Origin: Clavelina lepadiformis
Taxonomy: Eukaryota > Chordata > Ascidiacea > Aplousobranchia > Clavelinidae
Assembly (NCBI RefSeq): GCF_947623445.1
Contig: NC_135241.1
Location: 19,780,501 to 19,844,500, forward strand
Direction of reading: 5' to 3'
Length of the DNA stretch: 64,000 bases
Shown here: in pieces, positions 12,365 to 25,233 of the stretch
Numbering within the stretch: position 1 is the first letter of the stretch
Layout of the letters: every line of letters starts with the position of its first letter
Translations under genes and position numbers: made by a program
The notes under the pieces: generated by a model
Database searches by the model: none
The model's input: only the letters and a program-made list of their open reading frames with translations
Told to the model about the DNA's origin: nothing

Positions 12365-14070
12365 TTTTAAATCTGATTCTATCTCGCTTACTAAAGCATT
12401 AAACCATGAACAAGTGCTTCAAGCCTAAAGCAATTCTGTGAAATATTAATGGACGCATAATAACATATTGACCGTCATGCAATGATGATGTTCTTGGCCG
12501 GTGGCGCTTATGTTTACCATAATGCTTCCTGTATAAGGAGGAAGTTAAAACGGTGACAGCAGCTTAGTAAGCCGAGTCGGACTTTCCGGGTCGTGCTTAA
12601 GTTCTAACAAAAAACAAATCGAGCCAAATTCGGGCCCGAATTTATACCTACTTATTTATAGCCACAGCCTCGACCGCTATGCGTCGTAATTCCACTTTCT
12701 TTACATTACATGAATGTGCATGCGCGTGGAGTGCTAAAACCCTCCCGTACAGCGCAACTTAGAAAATGATGACAGTTCATAAATGGCATCAAACGATGAC
12801 TTTGATTAATTCAGTAAAATTACCTGTCGGGGCCCAATTCCGGCTTCAAATAAATTATATCGGCTTCGCGTCCTGTTCAGGCTTATATTTTCAGTTTTAG
12901 TTTAACAACATAAGGCCGGTTTACAACCCTGAGTCAAAGTTCAAATGGACAAATTATTCTATCTTTAAAACCAAAGCTTAACACAAGTACAACAACGCCA
13001 AAGGCATAATCTCTCGTAATCTATCACTCAACTATATTAAGCCGAACATTCAACTGCATTGCAACAGAAATTTATTTTACACGACCTTACGAAAAACATT
13101 AAGATTACTGATAAACTTTTACCGACAAATTGCGATAAAAAATATAACCTTGGAGCGGTATAAACTTTGAGCTAGGCGCGTCTGTTTAATTTTAATTTCT
13201 TTTAATTAGTTATTAACAAGCAGTTAGCCAAATTGAGGCCCATTATTTTCACCTTCAAACGGGTTTATAGTCTATGTGTTTTTATAAATTCCCGGCCAGC
13301 TCGATATTTCCAGTTGGCGCTGATGTTAGTCGACGGTCTTGTCCATGTTTAATACATTGCTTGCTGTACAGTTTATATAAAGGAAGTTAAAATACTTTGC
13401 TATACCGTATGATTTAATTATGGCATAAGCCTGCAGCTGACAACCGCTTTTGTAAATTACTTATGTTCTAAAATCGAACTTAACTGTATAGGAAGGAAAT
13501 TCCTTACCTAGTTGTACCATCCGTTAATAATTACGATTTAAAGTTCAGACCTCTTCATCTGTTCACTTCATCAGACTGCTGAAATATTTTTACGGTCCGT
13601 CTTACACACAATGCTAATCTTTGCTTTGCTGTGGGTTTCTTTGGCTCACCTGCTTACTTCTTACCTATACATAAATTTACTTCAAACGTATTAGAGTCGG
13701 TTTGATGTTAAACGCCCAGTTCAACCTCATCTTGATTTGAGGATTTTTTTACCTCATTACTGTTGGAGTTTTGCAGAATTGCACTGAAGTACACAGAAGT
13801 CAGCTTTGCTGGTGAAGTGGTTATAGTTCGAGCGCTGGGCTGAAAATGTACAAACCGTGTCCGATACACCCAGCAACGCTACCGTTGTAATGCCCTTGAG
13901 CAACGAATTAACGATGCATGCTATTGTTCAGTGGTACAAATGAACAATTCCAAGTTCGGACAATACAATATAAAAAATGCTTCAGGTGTCACCGTTTACC
14001 CAAAACCTGTCACTATAAGCTTGAGTTATAAAAATGTAGAACACCGATGTTTAATGGCTCCGAGATACAC
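12365..14070. other. Upstream region of B1 and right end of unit 1
   Basis: This should contain the B1 promoter. It matches 35,089-35,523 (cut by a transposon), 50,784-52,545 and 57,566-59,440. A palindromic CGGGCCCGAATT-type word (near 12,635) and the GGGGCCCAATTCCGGCTTC segment (12,829-12,850) recur in each complete copy. I see no coding sequence and no confident TATA box. Confidence 0.5.
12391..12407 (-). promoter_or_regulatory. Two overlapping minimal upstream ORFs before B1
   Basis: About 27 bases upstream of the B1 start, the minus strand reads ATGGTTTAATGCTTTAG. That is two two-codon frames, ATG-GTT-TAA and ATG-CTT-TAG, overlapping at TAATG. The same 17 bases stand before B2 (35,115-35,131), B3 (50,810-50,826) and B4 (57,592-57,608). 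If they lie in the mature 5' UTR they could lower translation. If the leader is trimmed by splicing or trans-splicing they would be absent. Confidence 0.4.
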
Positions 14071-15588
14071 AAATTTATATTAATTATAAAATTGGAAAGA
14101 TTGTAAACTCAACACTTAAAAGTATGTTCTAACGTCGTTCTTAACGATGAAACAAATTCTTTGCCGAGTTGAAGTCCTTGTACATAGTTACAGCCTAAAG
14201 TTCAGACGTCTGCATCTGTTTATGACAGCTGAAATACTTTAACCTTATACGTTCTTCACGCAACACTAACCTTGCGGAATCTACTTATATCCCTAGGTTG
14301 GCAGTACCGCGGTATTATAGTGTTATCGAATTACTGTCCTCTTTCCAACCGTAAAATCGCTTTCTGTTTAACTGCGGCAACAAGCGAGGAAATCGGACAC
14401 ACAGGAGCCTTACTTCTGCCGGCAAAGCAAAATCACCAGGCAAGCACTGTTGCGACATTGCCAATTTCAAACCACACACTCATGTGACGTCATAATTTCC
14501 GATCTGATTTCCTATGAGATACATAGGCTAGATTCTAGCCATTAGAACTAGATCAGAGGTTCCCAAACTGGGGTCCGGGGACCAACTAGGGTCCGTAAAG
14601 TAGTTTCAGAGGGTGCGCAATGAGAATTAGTCTTTAAAGCTTTAAAGCAGTTTCAGAGGGTGGATGTAGTGCTCGACATGAGAGTTGCGCTATCCAAAAC
14701 CAAACCAAACATTGATGAGTTAATTGCAGCAAAACAAGTGCACCCATCCCATTAAACGCTTGCCGTATTTGGTAGTTTTTGGTTTTTCTTTCATTGGTGT
14801 GGTTTTTGCATTTTTCCTATAGCATTCTTTGATTTTTATAGGGCCGTAAAATATCAAAATAATTGCAAAGGGTCCACTAGGCAAAATTTTTAGAAAAATT
14901 TGGGAACCGCTGAACTAGATAGTTGTGAATATGCGATGTGCACGCGAATTTAATTACGCAACGATGTAGCTTACTTCCTGACAGCGCTTAACAAAAACAA
15001 TAAGCATTGAAAATAAACACGCTAACGTAATGTTTGAAGGTTTATGGTTGGGCGTTGAATTTTTTAAAGTGGCTATTTCGCCGTACGTACAGTTATATTA
15101 TGTCGCCTGTTATTAAAGATTGACGCCTTAGTGGGGAAAATTGACAAGGTACCAATGATATTACTTTAATCAAAGGGAAGTGACAAAGACGCTTTGGAAC
15201 ACAGCGGATGAACACACAACGCGCTGTATGTGGATTAGCTGAAAAATTAATGGACTCTTTTTAGCAAAGGAAGGTTCCATCCAGAGAATGGCAGACAATC
15301 TAGTTTATATATATTTTATATGTGTGTGTGTTAGAGAGAGATTTAACTAGTTTGTACACCACAAACCAGAAATGATTTATAACGGCGGGGTCAAGAAACT
15401 CTGAACTTTCACTTTCAAAGTATGTTCTAATGTCGTTCTTAACGATAAAAGAAATTATTTGCCGATTTGAAGTCTTTGTACACGTCTGCATCTGTTGCTC
15501 ACAGCTGAAATACAGTAACTTGATACGTTCTTCACGCAACACTAACCTTACGTAATCTGCTTATATCCATAGGTTGGCAGTATTATAG
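14070..15588. repeat. Block with its own internal ~1 kb repeat, between units 1 and 2
   Basis: Unit 1 stops near 14,070 (after TTTAATGGCTCCGAGATAC) and unit-like sequence resumes near 23,190. In between, 14,090-14,330 is repeated at 15,400-15,588 (CTTCACGCAACACTAACCTT is in both), and 14,338-14,545 plus 14,913-15,215 are repeated at 22,050-22,440. No gene is evident. A short TATATATATTTTATATGTGTGTGTG tract lies near 15,305. Confidence 0.55.
14554..14912. mobile_element. Non-autonomous hAT element (359 bp) with perfect 8-bp target duplication
   Basis: The termini are CAGAGGTTCCCAAA and TTTGGGAACCGCTG. AACTAGAT flanks both sides (14546-14553 and 14913-14920). The paralogous sequence at 22,279-22,286 has a single AACTAGAT, followed by the same AGTTGTGAATATGCGATG flank, which is a clean empty site. 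The element has no coding capacity. Confidence 0.9.
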
Positions 15589-15801
15589 TGTTACCGGCCT
15601 CTTACTAGTGCTGGTTCGAAGAGACCTGCAGTTAACTATAAGACTGTATTTCAAAACGGTAAAAACTAGGCACGTCTGCACAGCAGTACTGGTCTCGGTA
15701 GAATGTCATCATCACTGTTTGTAGCAACGGACAAGGCGCAGCCAAATCGACAAGCGCTTCCGGAATGACAAATGACAAATCAAGCGTAAAACAACGTAAC
15801 A
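15589..15801 (-). repeat. 3' LTR of the Gypsy element
   Basis: The LTR is 213 bp with TG...CA ends (TGTTACC at left, CGTAACA at right on the plus strand). It is a near-copy of 20,600-20,827. It is bordered inside by a GGGGGGG-rich polypurine tract on the minus strand (about 15,802-15,813), as expected next to a 3' LTR. Confidence 0.9.
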
Positions 15802-17814
15802 CTCCCCCCCTTCAATAAATTTCGCTCTGGCATTGTTTGAACATCAATCAGCATAACAAGCTATAGGCTAACTATATGGTAAATACAACGACAAACTTCA
15901 ATATAATCATGAAGCAACCGCCATTACTTTTGTTTCCCAGATGAATTTGTGAATTTTGAAGGAAACTTTTTCGACTACTAATGCTATAGTGGGCCACATA
16001 AAAAAGGTTTACAAAAACGATTCTTTAAACACAGCAAAATGGTGCACTAGTGACAGAAATTATGATTATCACATCAATCAAAAATAAACGAATATTAAGG
16101 TACAGCATTTCTATGCAAATAATGTAAACACAAACATTACACTACCCAAAATTTAAAATGACTTATTAAAAAAGAAGTTTAATCATATGATGACTATACC
16201 AACACAATAGCACAAACACAATAAAAAGTATCGGTGGGCTATAAATCACGCTTCATGCTAATATCACCACAAAAGGTATAAAAACGTGAGATTGATAGCT
16301 GCTGTAAAATAGGACGTATATAAACAGGTCCGACATAATATACCATCATACTTGATATTGTGGTATATAAAACGAAAATCATAGGAAAGTAGTCAACAAG
16401 ATAAAACTAAGCATCACACAAATAAACAATTAATACGTTTCGACGTCTGTGTAACGAGTAGGCTCTGGCGAAATCGACCGTTATTTCGGGAGTTACTAAA
16501 GTTATTAAAATTGTTACTCTCGTGACGATTTGCATTTGATCGGTTATTAAAAAAGTAAGCTTCAGTCAAGGGCATGTCCAATTGTTGGGGGACATCTTCT
16601 TGGAGACTAGCTTGATTATAGAAAGAGATCCCTGTATGATGATCTCTTCTGCTTAGCTTTAGCCTATTAAAATGCACTCTTAACATCCGTTGGTGATTGC
16701 GAATGAGATAATTTACAGGCGGCAAAGCCACAACAACTTTGTAGAGACCTGAATACGAGAGGTGAAAATTTCGCTTTTCATCTTTTGATATGACAGTTTT
16801 TTTGCGACATGATCTTGTCTCCTACTTAAAACTACGATTTTCTCGATACCGACTTGTCGTAACGTGCTTTCATGGATTTCCGACGTTGGTTGAGTCTTGT
16901 TTGTACGACTTCGTGGACAAGCCGCATACAATCTTGTAAATCGAACATTGCCGACGATGATTTGATGACTTGAAGACTGTCCAGTCATCAAGTCTGCTGA
17001 TAACTTCAATTCTCGTCCTGTCAGAAGGAAATGTGGAGAAACACCTGTCTCTTCCTGTCGACTGGCGTTATAGGTCGCACAAATTGAGGAGACGGATTTA
17101 TCCCAGGACAGTGGCTCGCGCAGGACATAATTCTGCATGATGGAAAGGATTGTTCTGTTGGCCCTTTCAACCGCTCCGTTCCCAGAAGGATGGTATGCTT
17201 TGGTTCTTGATTTCTTGCAGCCGAGAAGATCAATAAGCTCTTTAAACAACTGGCTCTCAAAGTTTCCTCCTCGGCCGCTCTGAATACGCTCCGGAACACT
17301 ATGAATGGTCATTCAGTTATGATAGAGAACAAATGCCGTTTCTTGGGCTGTCTGTGATGGGTCGATGTGTCAATGTGTTTTCCAGACAGCGGTGCAAGCA
17401 CTGGTGTATTAAAAAAAACTTTCCAAACAAAGACCAGTAATGTCGACCGTCACTGCTCAATTTCTTAATTTTCTTAAAAGGGGGTCTTGTGCCGGCTCTA
17501 ATCCAACCTAGTACTATGCAAAGATGTTCGTCGGACTTTTGAGCTTGTGAAATTTGATAAGGAGTCCAACCAAAAACCTCACGAAGATCAATACTTAAAA
17601 CACTTTCTGTCGAGTTCTTACTGGCTTTAAAGTTTTCTTCAACTGCAAACGGATACTTGTCAAGATTCAATTCGACACTACTAGAATCATTTCTTTTTCT
17701 GCTCTGTGGCCTTCTAAGTGCGTCTGCATTGGAGTGCTTTGATCCAGAGTGATGTATTAGCTTAAAATCAAAATCAGCCAATATTTCAAACCAGCGCGCA
17801 CATTGAACGTGTGA

Positions 17815-18290
17815 TAATATTATAAGTTTATAACTAATGTAACATTTACAATTCTCATCTTTGAATATCGAATCAGCGAAGCATAACACTGCGTGACGTA
17901 ATCGATTACTTCCTGCTTAATGTGCGTGCAGTGTGAGTTATTCATTCTTCTTTTCTTGCTATTACGATGAACGCCGCAACATGTACGTCTTTATGCCATA
18001 GTTGCTGTACCAATGTTTTATCTAAATGTATTCGTTCAAAGAAGCTTCAATATAATCAGTTTATGCAGTTATCATTCTTGTGTAACAATTGTGAATTCAA
18101 TTTGAAGAAGTTCAGCTTCACAAGACAATAATTCGTTAAGGTGAACAATTAATTCTAAGATTGAGAAAAGCAGACAACGACCTTCGAAGACTCATAACAT
18201 CGAGCGCAATAAACAATTCAACTGACAAACATTGTAGTGAAGTGGTCAACCTTACAGGTTAAGGTAAAATAAACAACCATTTCATTACAA
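17815..18290. mobile_element. Unidentified insertion within the Gypsy element
   Basis: About 480 bases with no similarity to retroelement coding sequence separate the RNase H and integrase regions. I find no clear terminal repeats or target duplication, so the boundaries are approximate and the origin is unknown. Confidence 0.5.
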
Positions 18291-20599
18291 ACGTATGTTT
18301 CTTTTGCTGTCCACAGCCACCGTAACGAAGCGTGGTTCGTGCGAAAAAGAAAAGGTGTGCCAAGATAACAACGAAATTTCTGTACTCCATAAACTATTGC
18401 CAGGAGTTCCTTCGTCGTGGTGGAATAATTTCTTTCTGCTTTCGTTAGAGACCTACTTGCGTATGAAACTGGGTGCTCTTCACCATATACAATCTGTGAC
18501 AAAACACAGCCAAGCGAAGAGTTTGAAGCAGCTGTATCGAGGATGAACTGCTGCGTAATGTCCGGGTATCTCAATACCGGGTTTGTTACGAGTGCGTCTT
18601 TCAACAAGTTGAATGAGTGTAAAGATTTACCATTCCAGCAGAACTGTTTTTGAGACTTCGTCAAATGGTACAGTGGGGCCGCAATTTTGGTAAAATATCT
18701 GACAAACTCGTGATAGTATGATGCGAGTCCCAAGAAACTGCCTTACATCCTTTATCGACGACGCCGCAGGCCAATTAGAAACCGCAGAGATTTTTTCCGG
18801 ATCGCACGATATACCCGATTTTAAAACTACATGACCCAAGAATCTAACAAATTGCATTTAGACGGTATAAGTTTGAGGCCACCTGCAACCAATCGGCAAA
18901 GCTCGTTGTCCAAGTTGTGCAGATGATCTTGAAAGGTGCGTGCATATATGATGATGTCATCCAGGTAAGCCAACTATGCACCATTCCATTCAACCCCATC
19001 GAGCACTATCCGCATTAAATGCTGAAACGTGGTAGGTGCGTTTGTTAGTCCAAAAGGCATAACATTAAAATTGAATAACCCTCGATGGCACATAAACGCT
19101 GTCTTTTCACGGTCGTCTTCACTCATCGGTATTTGCCAGTAACCAGTGTGGTTCAGTTTGGTGAAATATTTGCACCCCGAGAGTTGATCCAAATTGTCAT
19201 CAATCCGTGGCAAAGGAAAACTGTGCTTCTTAGCGCAATCGTTGACATCCCTGTTAGCCAATGCAAAACGTCACATTACCGTCCTTCTTTTTTACCAACA
19301 CAACTGGGCTAGACCAAGGCGACTGTGAGTGACTAATAACATTATCATTTAACATATCCTTTAGCAACTCATCTACCTTTCGTTTGTTTTCTTCTGACAT
19401 TCTTCTCGGGTGTTGGCGTATCACTGCAGTACTCTCCCGTGTCAATACTGTGAGTAAGAATATTGGCTTTGCCAAGATCACCTTAAGAGAGTGAAAAATC
19501 AGGTTGCCGTCTTCGAATCATTTCGATTACAACTTCCCGCTCAACATCTGACAAATTAAGATCATTTAGATGCAGTTGTTCATTGAGAGACAACACGTCA
19601 TCATCGGTCGTTGGCTCCTCAGCAACCTCTTCCGATATTCAATATAATGAGTAGGCGTTAATGTACGAAACGTTCTCTTCAACAATTGGTATTAAATCTG
19701 CAACAGTTGTCCCAGCCGGAATGTATTTGCTTTTATTCGTACAATTGGCAAGTCTAACTGGCACCAAATTGTTCTTGGTTTTTGTTACGTAATTCGCGCC
19801 TAAAATTTCGTATTTCTCTAGCAGGCTTGCAGATCTCTGTAAAAAACGTCGTTAGACTTGGACTTCGTCGGGCATTTAACATTACAGGGCAACACAACCT
19901 CAGTAAACGGGGGGATAAGCAGTGACTCAATTAATGCAATCGGGAAACTGTGCAAAATACTTGGTTCTTTCAATAGCGGTAATGTTCCTCCACCAGCCTT
20001 GAGTGTCATCACATCATAGTCAACGATGCAACCTTAGATTTTTGACAGCATCTAAAAACTTTGAACACTGTACCTCCATGTTGCACGTGACCAACCTTTC
20101 TGCTCCATGTTTGTTACGCAGGCCAGCTATCGAAGCGTTATACAAGACGTCATTCTTCGTGCCTTTATCTTCCGGTTTCGGGTATGCAATTGCTCCTAAA
20201 TTGACAAGGGCGTTGACGTAACTTCGATTCGTTTCACCAAAAGCTTGGGTTCTTTGTATAAGCTGTTCTTTGGCCTTGTTACATCGAAGTGAGACAAAAG
20301 CAACTTCCTCAGCTTTGGACTTTAGTTCTACATAATTCTTGGTGCCTACCTCTGCGCCGTTGCATTTCATTTCCAGCTTAACCTCTTCCGGTAAACTCAG
20401 CATAAAAGCATGTTTTCGAGCGGCTGCTGTTGCGTCCACACTGTCGCAGAAACTTTCAAACTTGGATAAATACGAGCTAAAACTTTCTCCAAGTACAAAG
20501 TTCGGAGGAGGGCAAAAAAATTCATCACAGATAAAATCTGGTCCAGATCACTTTCTTTATACAAGTTTTGAAACTGCAGGTCCTGCCGTGCTCGCCAAA

Positions 20600-20827
20600 T
20601 GTTACCAGCCTTTATCTAGTGCTGATTCGAAGAGACCTGCAGTTAACTATAAGATTGTATTTCAAAACGGTAAAAACTAGGCACGTCTACACAGCAGTAC
20701 TGGTCTCGGTAGAATGTCATCATCACTGTTTGTAGCAACGGACAAGGCGCAGCCAAATCGACAAGCGCTTCCGCCTGGAGGCAGACAAGACTGCGGAATG
20801 ACAAAACAAGAGTAAAACAACGTAACA
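20600..20827 (-). repeat. 5' LTR of the Gypsy element
   Basis: The LTR is 228 bp and pairs with 15,589-15,801. The length difference comes mainly from one indel near its right side (around GCCTGGAGGCAGACAAGAC). The ends are TG...CA. Confidence 0.9.
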
Positions 20828-20831
20828 ATAG

Positions 20832-20967
20832 TACCGAATTATTGTGCCGCGGGACTTTTTCAGTACTGATACCGGTATCGTCGGTACTTTGGAAAAAATG
20901 TACCGAATCTCTGTACCAAAATACTTTTTTCAAGAAATTTAGTTCGGTCCCGGTACTCGGTACTTTT
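20832..20967. repeat. GTACCG-rich palindromic repeat
   Basis: The segment is dense in GTACCG, CGGTAC and GGTACTTT in both orientations. This resembles widespread MITEs made of 'GGTACCGGTACTTT' words. It sits directly against the Gypsy right flank and the LTR fragment that starts at 20,968. Its boundaries are approximate. Confidence 0.5.
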
Positions 20968-21240
20968 TGTAACCAGGATGTTCCTTAGCAAGGAAACTTC
21001 CCGCGTTTGTAGCTAGTCAATTAGCTCCTTTTGCTTTTATAATTTTTAATAGCATTTCTTCGATAAAAACAACCATTTTTCTTCTAAAAAGTCCAAACGT
21101 AGACTGACATCAACACTCCTCCGCACTTCTGAGCCGAGCGCAACACCTCACCAACACAGATTCCACCGTTGTCACGCAATGATAAAATAAACGTCTTTTC
21201 TGCCCATTTTCGAAAACTAGTTGCATTCGCATTTTGTATT
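20968..21240 (-). mobile_element. Partial LTR-like repeat, same family as 9,266-9,775
   Basis: It starts TGTAACCAGGATGTTCC and continues through CCTTAGCAAGGAAACTTCCCG, AGCTAGTCAATTAGC and AATAAAAACA. These match, with divergence, the plus-strand left part of the solo LTR at 9,266. The other end is not recognisable. It is a fossil fragment. Confidence 0.5.
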
Positions 21241-23190
21241 GCAAAATTTGTTTCTAATTGTACTGTAAATAATCATCATTACTTCTATTGAGATTTTCAG
21301 AAGCAGCTCAAGTAGGTCACTTTGGCGGACGCGGTTGTAAATTGTCTTAGGTCAAGTAAATTTTGTTTAAAGTATTTTTCTGGAATCACGAATTTATGCG
21401 TCATTTAATCATCGGGTTTATGTCTTACTTTTGCAAGGTACTGTACAACACTTTGTTGCAGCCCTTTTACATGAAAGAAAACACGCAGCGTATAAGCGGC
21501 TACCATGCGGCAAGTCACGAATTTCCCAGTAAATTTAGTAATCACTAATCAGCAATACCATCGGATTGAAATCTAAATTTTACATGAAACTTGACATCAG
21601 TAATGATAAACGTTGCATCAGCAGATCAAGGATTAAAAAATGAACATTTTTCAATGAAAGCTCAATTTCTACTGTACTGTTTGCATGTTCCATCTATACA
21701 TGTACATCTCCGTGAGTGTACAGTCAGTGTGTGAGTCACAAGCCGGAAATACTTTTTAACAGTGGGGTCTAGAAACGCCAAATTTTTATAGAAGGTGCGA
21801 CTCATTACCGGAAAGACTATAATGTCCTTTGATTTTGGTTTAGCCTACCGGGGAGCGCGCCAGTGTCGAAACAACCTGCCCCAGGACTTTTCTCTCCGGC
21901 CGCTATTGAGAGAAAACGAGGGAAAAAAGTACGTGTATGCTTGCGGATCCAACACGAAAACCAGCGTGAAATTTGTTGAACTTTTCACTATTACTCGACG
22001 TATGTTGGGTCGATTTCGACAATTAAAACACTTCTAAAACGGAGAGACGTTCCTCTTTCCAACCGTGGAATCGTTTTTTGTTTAATTGCTGCAAAAAGCG
22101 AGGAAATCGGACAAATAGGAGCCTTACTCCGGCCGGCAAAGCAAAATCAGCAGGCAAGCACTGTTTTGACGATACAAATTTCAAACCACACGCTCTTGTG
22201 ACGTCACAATTTCCAATCTGACTTCATAAAAGATGTATAGGCTAGTCTAGAATCTAACCGCTAGATTCTAGCCATTAGAACTAGATAGTTGTGAATATGC
22301 GATGGGTACGCGAATTTGCGTACGTACAGTTACATAATGTCGCCTGTTATTAAAGATTGACGCCTTAGTGGGGAGAATTGACAACGTACCAACTATATTA
22401 CTTTAATCAGCGGGAAGTGACAAAGACGCTTTGGAACACAGCGGATGAACGGAAGTATGTATGTCACACATTTGTACACGTTTAGTCTTTAAATAAAGGT
22501 GGTGAGTCCACCCTATGTGTGAATTCAAATGTAACAAAATGTTTATGATGTAACAAAAGCTTTGTTTGACTTGAATGGTGAATGGTGTAATAATGCCTGG
22601 CATCTAGTTTTGATGGCAGGCCCTAGGATTGTAAACGTTCAATTTATTTGCTTAGTAAATATGTATGTAAGTAGTTAAAAGAAAAGCCAATACAAGGTTC
22701 GAAAGGGGAATGTCCTGCCGTATCAGAAATGTTTTAGTTGTCAAAATTGACCCATCGTACGTCGAGTAATTGTAAAAATGTCAGGCTAATTTCAGTGTTG
22801 GTTTTGCTAGCGTGTATGTGCTTTTTTCCTCGCTTCTCAAATGAATAGTAAATTGGAAACACTGGCCTAAAAGTTCACTCAAGGTGCAACTCATAACCGG
22901 AAACATTATAACGCCCTTTGATTTTTGATTGACACCCCGTGGGCCGCTCCGGGATGAAAAATCGGCCCCAGGACCCCTTCTCTCCGATGTGAAGTGGTAA
23001 CAACGTCCAGCAGGGTTTCGGTAGCCAGTAATTCACAGTGCATACAACTGATACAAGTCCGTGTATGCAACGCGGGAAACGTATTGCCGTTCGCACTTTA
23101 ACTAATGGGACGTGTTATATATTATTATTGTTTCATCTCTGATTTCTGTGGAGAGTCATGGGCCATGGGTCTTATCCATAGATAACCTAT
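21240..23190. other. Repeat-rich block before unit 2; no gene seen
   Basis: Positions 22,050-22,440 repeat 14,338-15,215. Positions 21,794-21,900 and 22,880-22,990 are diverged copies of each other (CTCATTACCGGAAAGACTAT versus CTCATAACCGGAAACATTAT, both then leading into CCCCAGGACTTTTCTCTCCG-like text). Moderate frames at 21,795-22,037 (plus) and 22,875-23,096 (minus) fall in this repeat pair on opposite strands and are not kept between the two copies, so I do not call genes. Confidence 0.45.
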
Positions 23191-24013
23191 ACTGAAGTAC
23201 ACACAAGTCAGTTTTGCTGGTGAAGTGGTTATAGTTCGTGCGCTGGGCTGTAAAATGTATAAACTGTGTCCATTGTTTTATGGGATATTAATGGTCTTAT
23301 CACGCCTTCCAATTTATATCGTTCGGGCGGTACGTCAGCCTCTCAAGCGCAACAGCCAACACAAGTAAACCACAGGTGACAAAAAAACTTTTTGGTTAAC
23401 CACATAACGAAACTTCACTTCTGTTTTATGAGAATTAGGCACTGAAGCACGAATAAGGCGAAAACACCAAGACTAAAAGTAAATAGGCCTAACACAGAAT
23501 CTCAGTAAAATAGTCATTCACAAACAGTAATAATAATAAGAAGTAGACTCAACAGGAGATTTCGGAAAAGGTTTAACAAATTATTTAATAGTGCACTTAG
23601 AAATAAGGTACCTGCAGCAAGTATAAAGTCCGAAAAGTAATAAAGAAAATCTCTTATACATTTATAATTCATTCAAAGCAGGGTAAATTTTCACTGTATT
23701 TCATGTTAGAAAGCGAAATAAAATCACACTTATTCATGCTCTTTCGGCTGTTTTTGTCGAGTAGTTTTGGAAAGAGATGGCAATGAAGCTTCACTGGAGG
23801 TGACTGGCACTTTTTGATCAAACGTTGCATTGTCTGTGTTTCAATTTGCAATAGCTTAATTTGACATAGTTATTTTCGGAAATTATGGTAATTTGTGATA
23901 AATTTAACCCTTTTAGAAAAGAAAACATGAAATTATTTGTGACAGAGTTTTTAGCGTAGGCTATAACTTTTTTATCGCCTACTTTGGGTAAGCATAGCAA
24001 ATGATGGTAATAA
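23191..24013. repeat. Start of repeat unit 2
   Basis: This matches the unit-1/unit-2-type junction (GCTGGTGAAGTGGTTATAG, then GGTCTTATCACGCCTT and GGTACGTCAGCCTCTCAAGC). It then follows 2,870-3,530 of unit 1. The copy of the 57-codon basic frame here (about 23,455-23,640) has lost its ATG and carries an early stop. Confidence 0.6.
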
Positions 24014-24819
24014 CTTATCATCTTCTGTATTCTGCAAGCACCAATGGGTTGAGCAATAAATAATGGTTCGTAGGTATTCTGTTTGACTTACCATACGTCC
24101 CGTTTTAGCCTGGACAGTCCTGCTTTTTAAGGCTTTGTCACGGCGTCCCGCTCATGAGTCAACCCAAAGTCCCGCTTTGGCATTTAGTCAGCCAGCATTG
24201 CCCCACACCACTTGAATATTAGCTTGCTGTTTTTTAGGTCTGCTTAGACAACTTGCTGAATGCTCGATGCGTGTTCTTGTTTCGTTGTGTTAAATGTAAA
24301 AGTAATTGTTACGTCATTGCAGCGAGTAATTGGTCCAGTAGTGAGTTTATTGTTAGCGCATTCGCTAGTTCAGTAATAGCGGGCTAGAAGGAGGAGATGA
24401 TATTTTTGCAGTTAGGTTATGGAAAGAACTGAATTCGTTCCGGTACTAATTAATTGCATTTCCTTCTACAAAACCATTTCAATGTGAAAGCCCTTACCAC
24501 CTGCAAAATTAACACTGACTTTTCCTGCTGTAATTTTTATGAGAGAATAAAGTCGAATAAAGAGTTCTTGAAGAAAGTATTTTCTACAGAAAAGTATGAT
24601 TGGACGATTATGTAAATTTACAAATGCTAGAACATTGTTTTGTTTTTTAGTAAAATGAATTAATTTAGTTTTTCTTGGTATCTTACTACTTTAGTTGTCA
24701 ATGACGATAGGAATCCAAAATAATAGCATACTTCTAGTAAAATATGAACCACATTTATCTGATAAGGTTCGTTGTTCTGAAGCGTCCCACTTTTCAATCA
24801 CAAAAATATAGTATGCCTT
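24014..24819. mobile_element. DNA-transposon-like insertion (806 bp) in unit 2
   Basis: GTAATAA flanks both sides (24007-24013 and 24820-24826), and unit 1 shows the uninterrupted sequence near 3,525. From about 24,091 the text CCATACGTCCCG...GGACAGTCCTGC resembles the right terminus of the hAT element at 35,524-38,087 read in reverse. It is probably a non-autonomous or rearranged relative. The outermost 75 bases on the left are unexplained. Confidence 0.6.
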
Positions 24820-25233
24820 GTAATAAGGTCTGTTAGGTATGTATATCTAAAGTTGCTAAATTAAGTTTTCTAAGATGTTAAATGCTCAAAAAATTGAGAT
24901 TATAAGTTATTCTGGGTGCATGTAGTAGGCCAATTTTTTCGTGAGTCGCAAAACGAGAGTTTGTATTAATGAAAACATTGTCTCCCACGACTCACGTTAT
25001 GAACATTCTGACAAGTCTAACACAAAACAAAGTCATTTTCAAGCATTGTTTAGGGCTATGCAGTTCTATGCACTAGCTAATATTAACAAATCAGAAAATA
25101 GTATACTGTGAAAGGTGGCCGGGCCCTATACCCTATCAAACTATCATATATGGCTTGAATATATTGAATATTTATGGAGTTCGCGCATTTCAAAATTAGT
25201 GCGATCAGTAAGCTGCAGGTATCTTATATTCAA

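Larger units (their letters stand above)
15589..20827 (-). mobile_element. Ty3/Gypsy LTR retrotransposon, degraded
   Basis: This is a fossil retroelement of about 5.2 kb on the minus strand, flanked by ATAG on both sides (15585-15588 and 20828-20831). Its LTRs are at 20,600-20,827 (5') and 15,589-15,801 (3'). Parts in element order: gag-like region about 20,440-20,020; protease region about 19,950-19,640; reverse transcriptase about 19,480-18,900; RNase H about 18,860-18,290; integrase about 17,750-16,710; then an untranslated 3' part. The RT-RNase H-integrase order and the RT motif FGLTNAP place it in Ty3/Gypsy. It is broken, with at least half a dozen interruptions and a foreign insertion. 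The LTRs differ by roughly eight bases in the first ~175 plus one indel block, so the insertion is moderately young. Confidence 0.9.

Noticed and set aside
21795-22037. 80-codon frame MRLITGKTIMSFDFG
   Set aside because: It lies in a diverged repeat pair with 22,880-22,990, where the frame is not kept.
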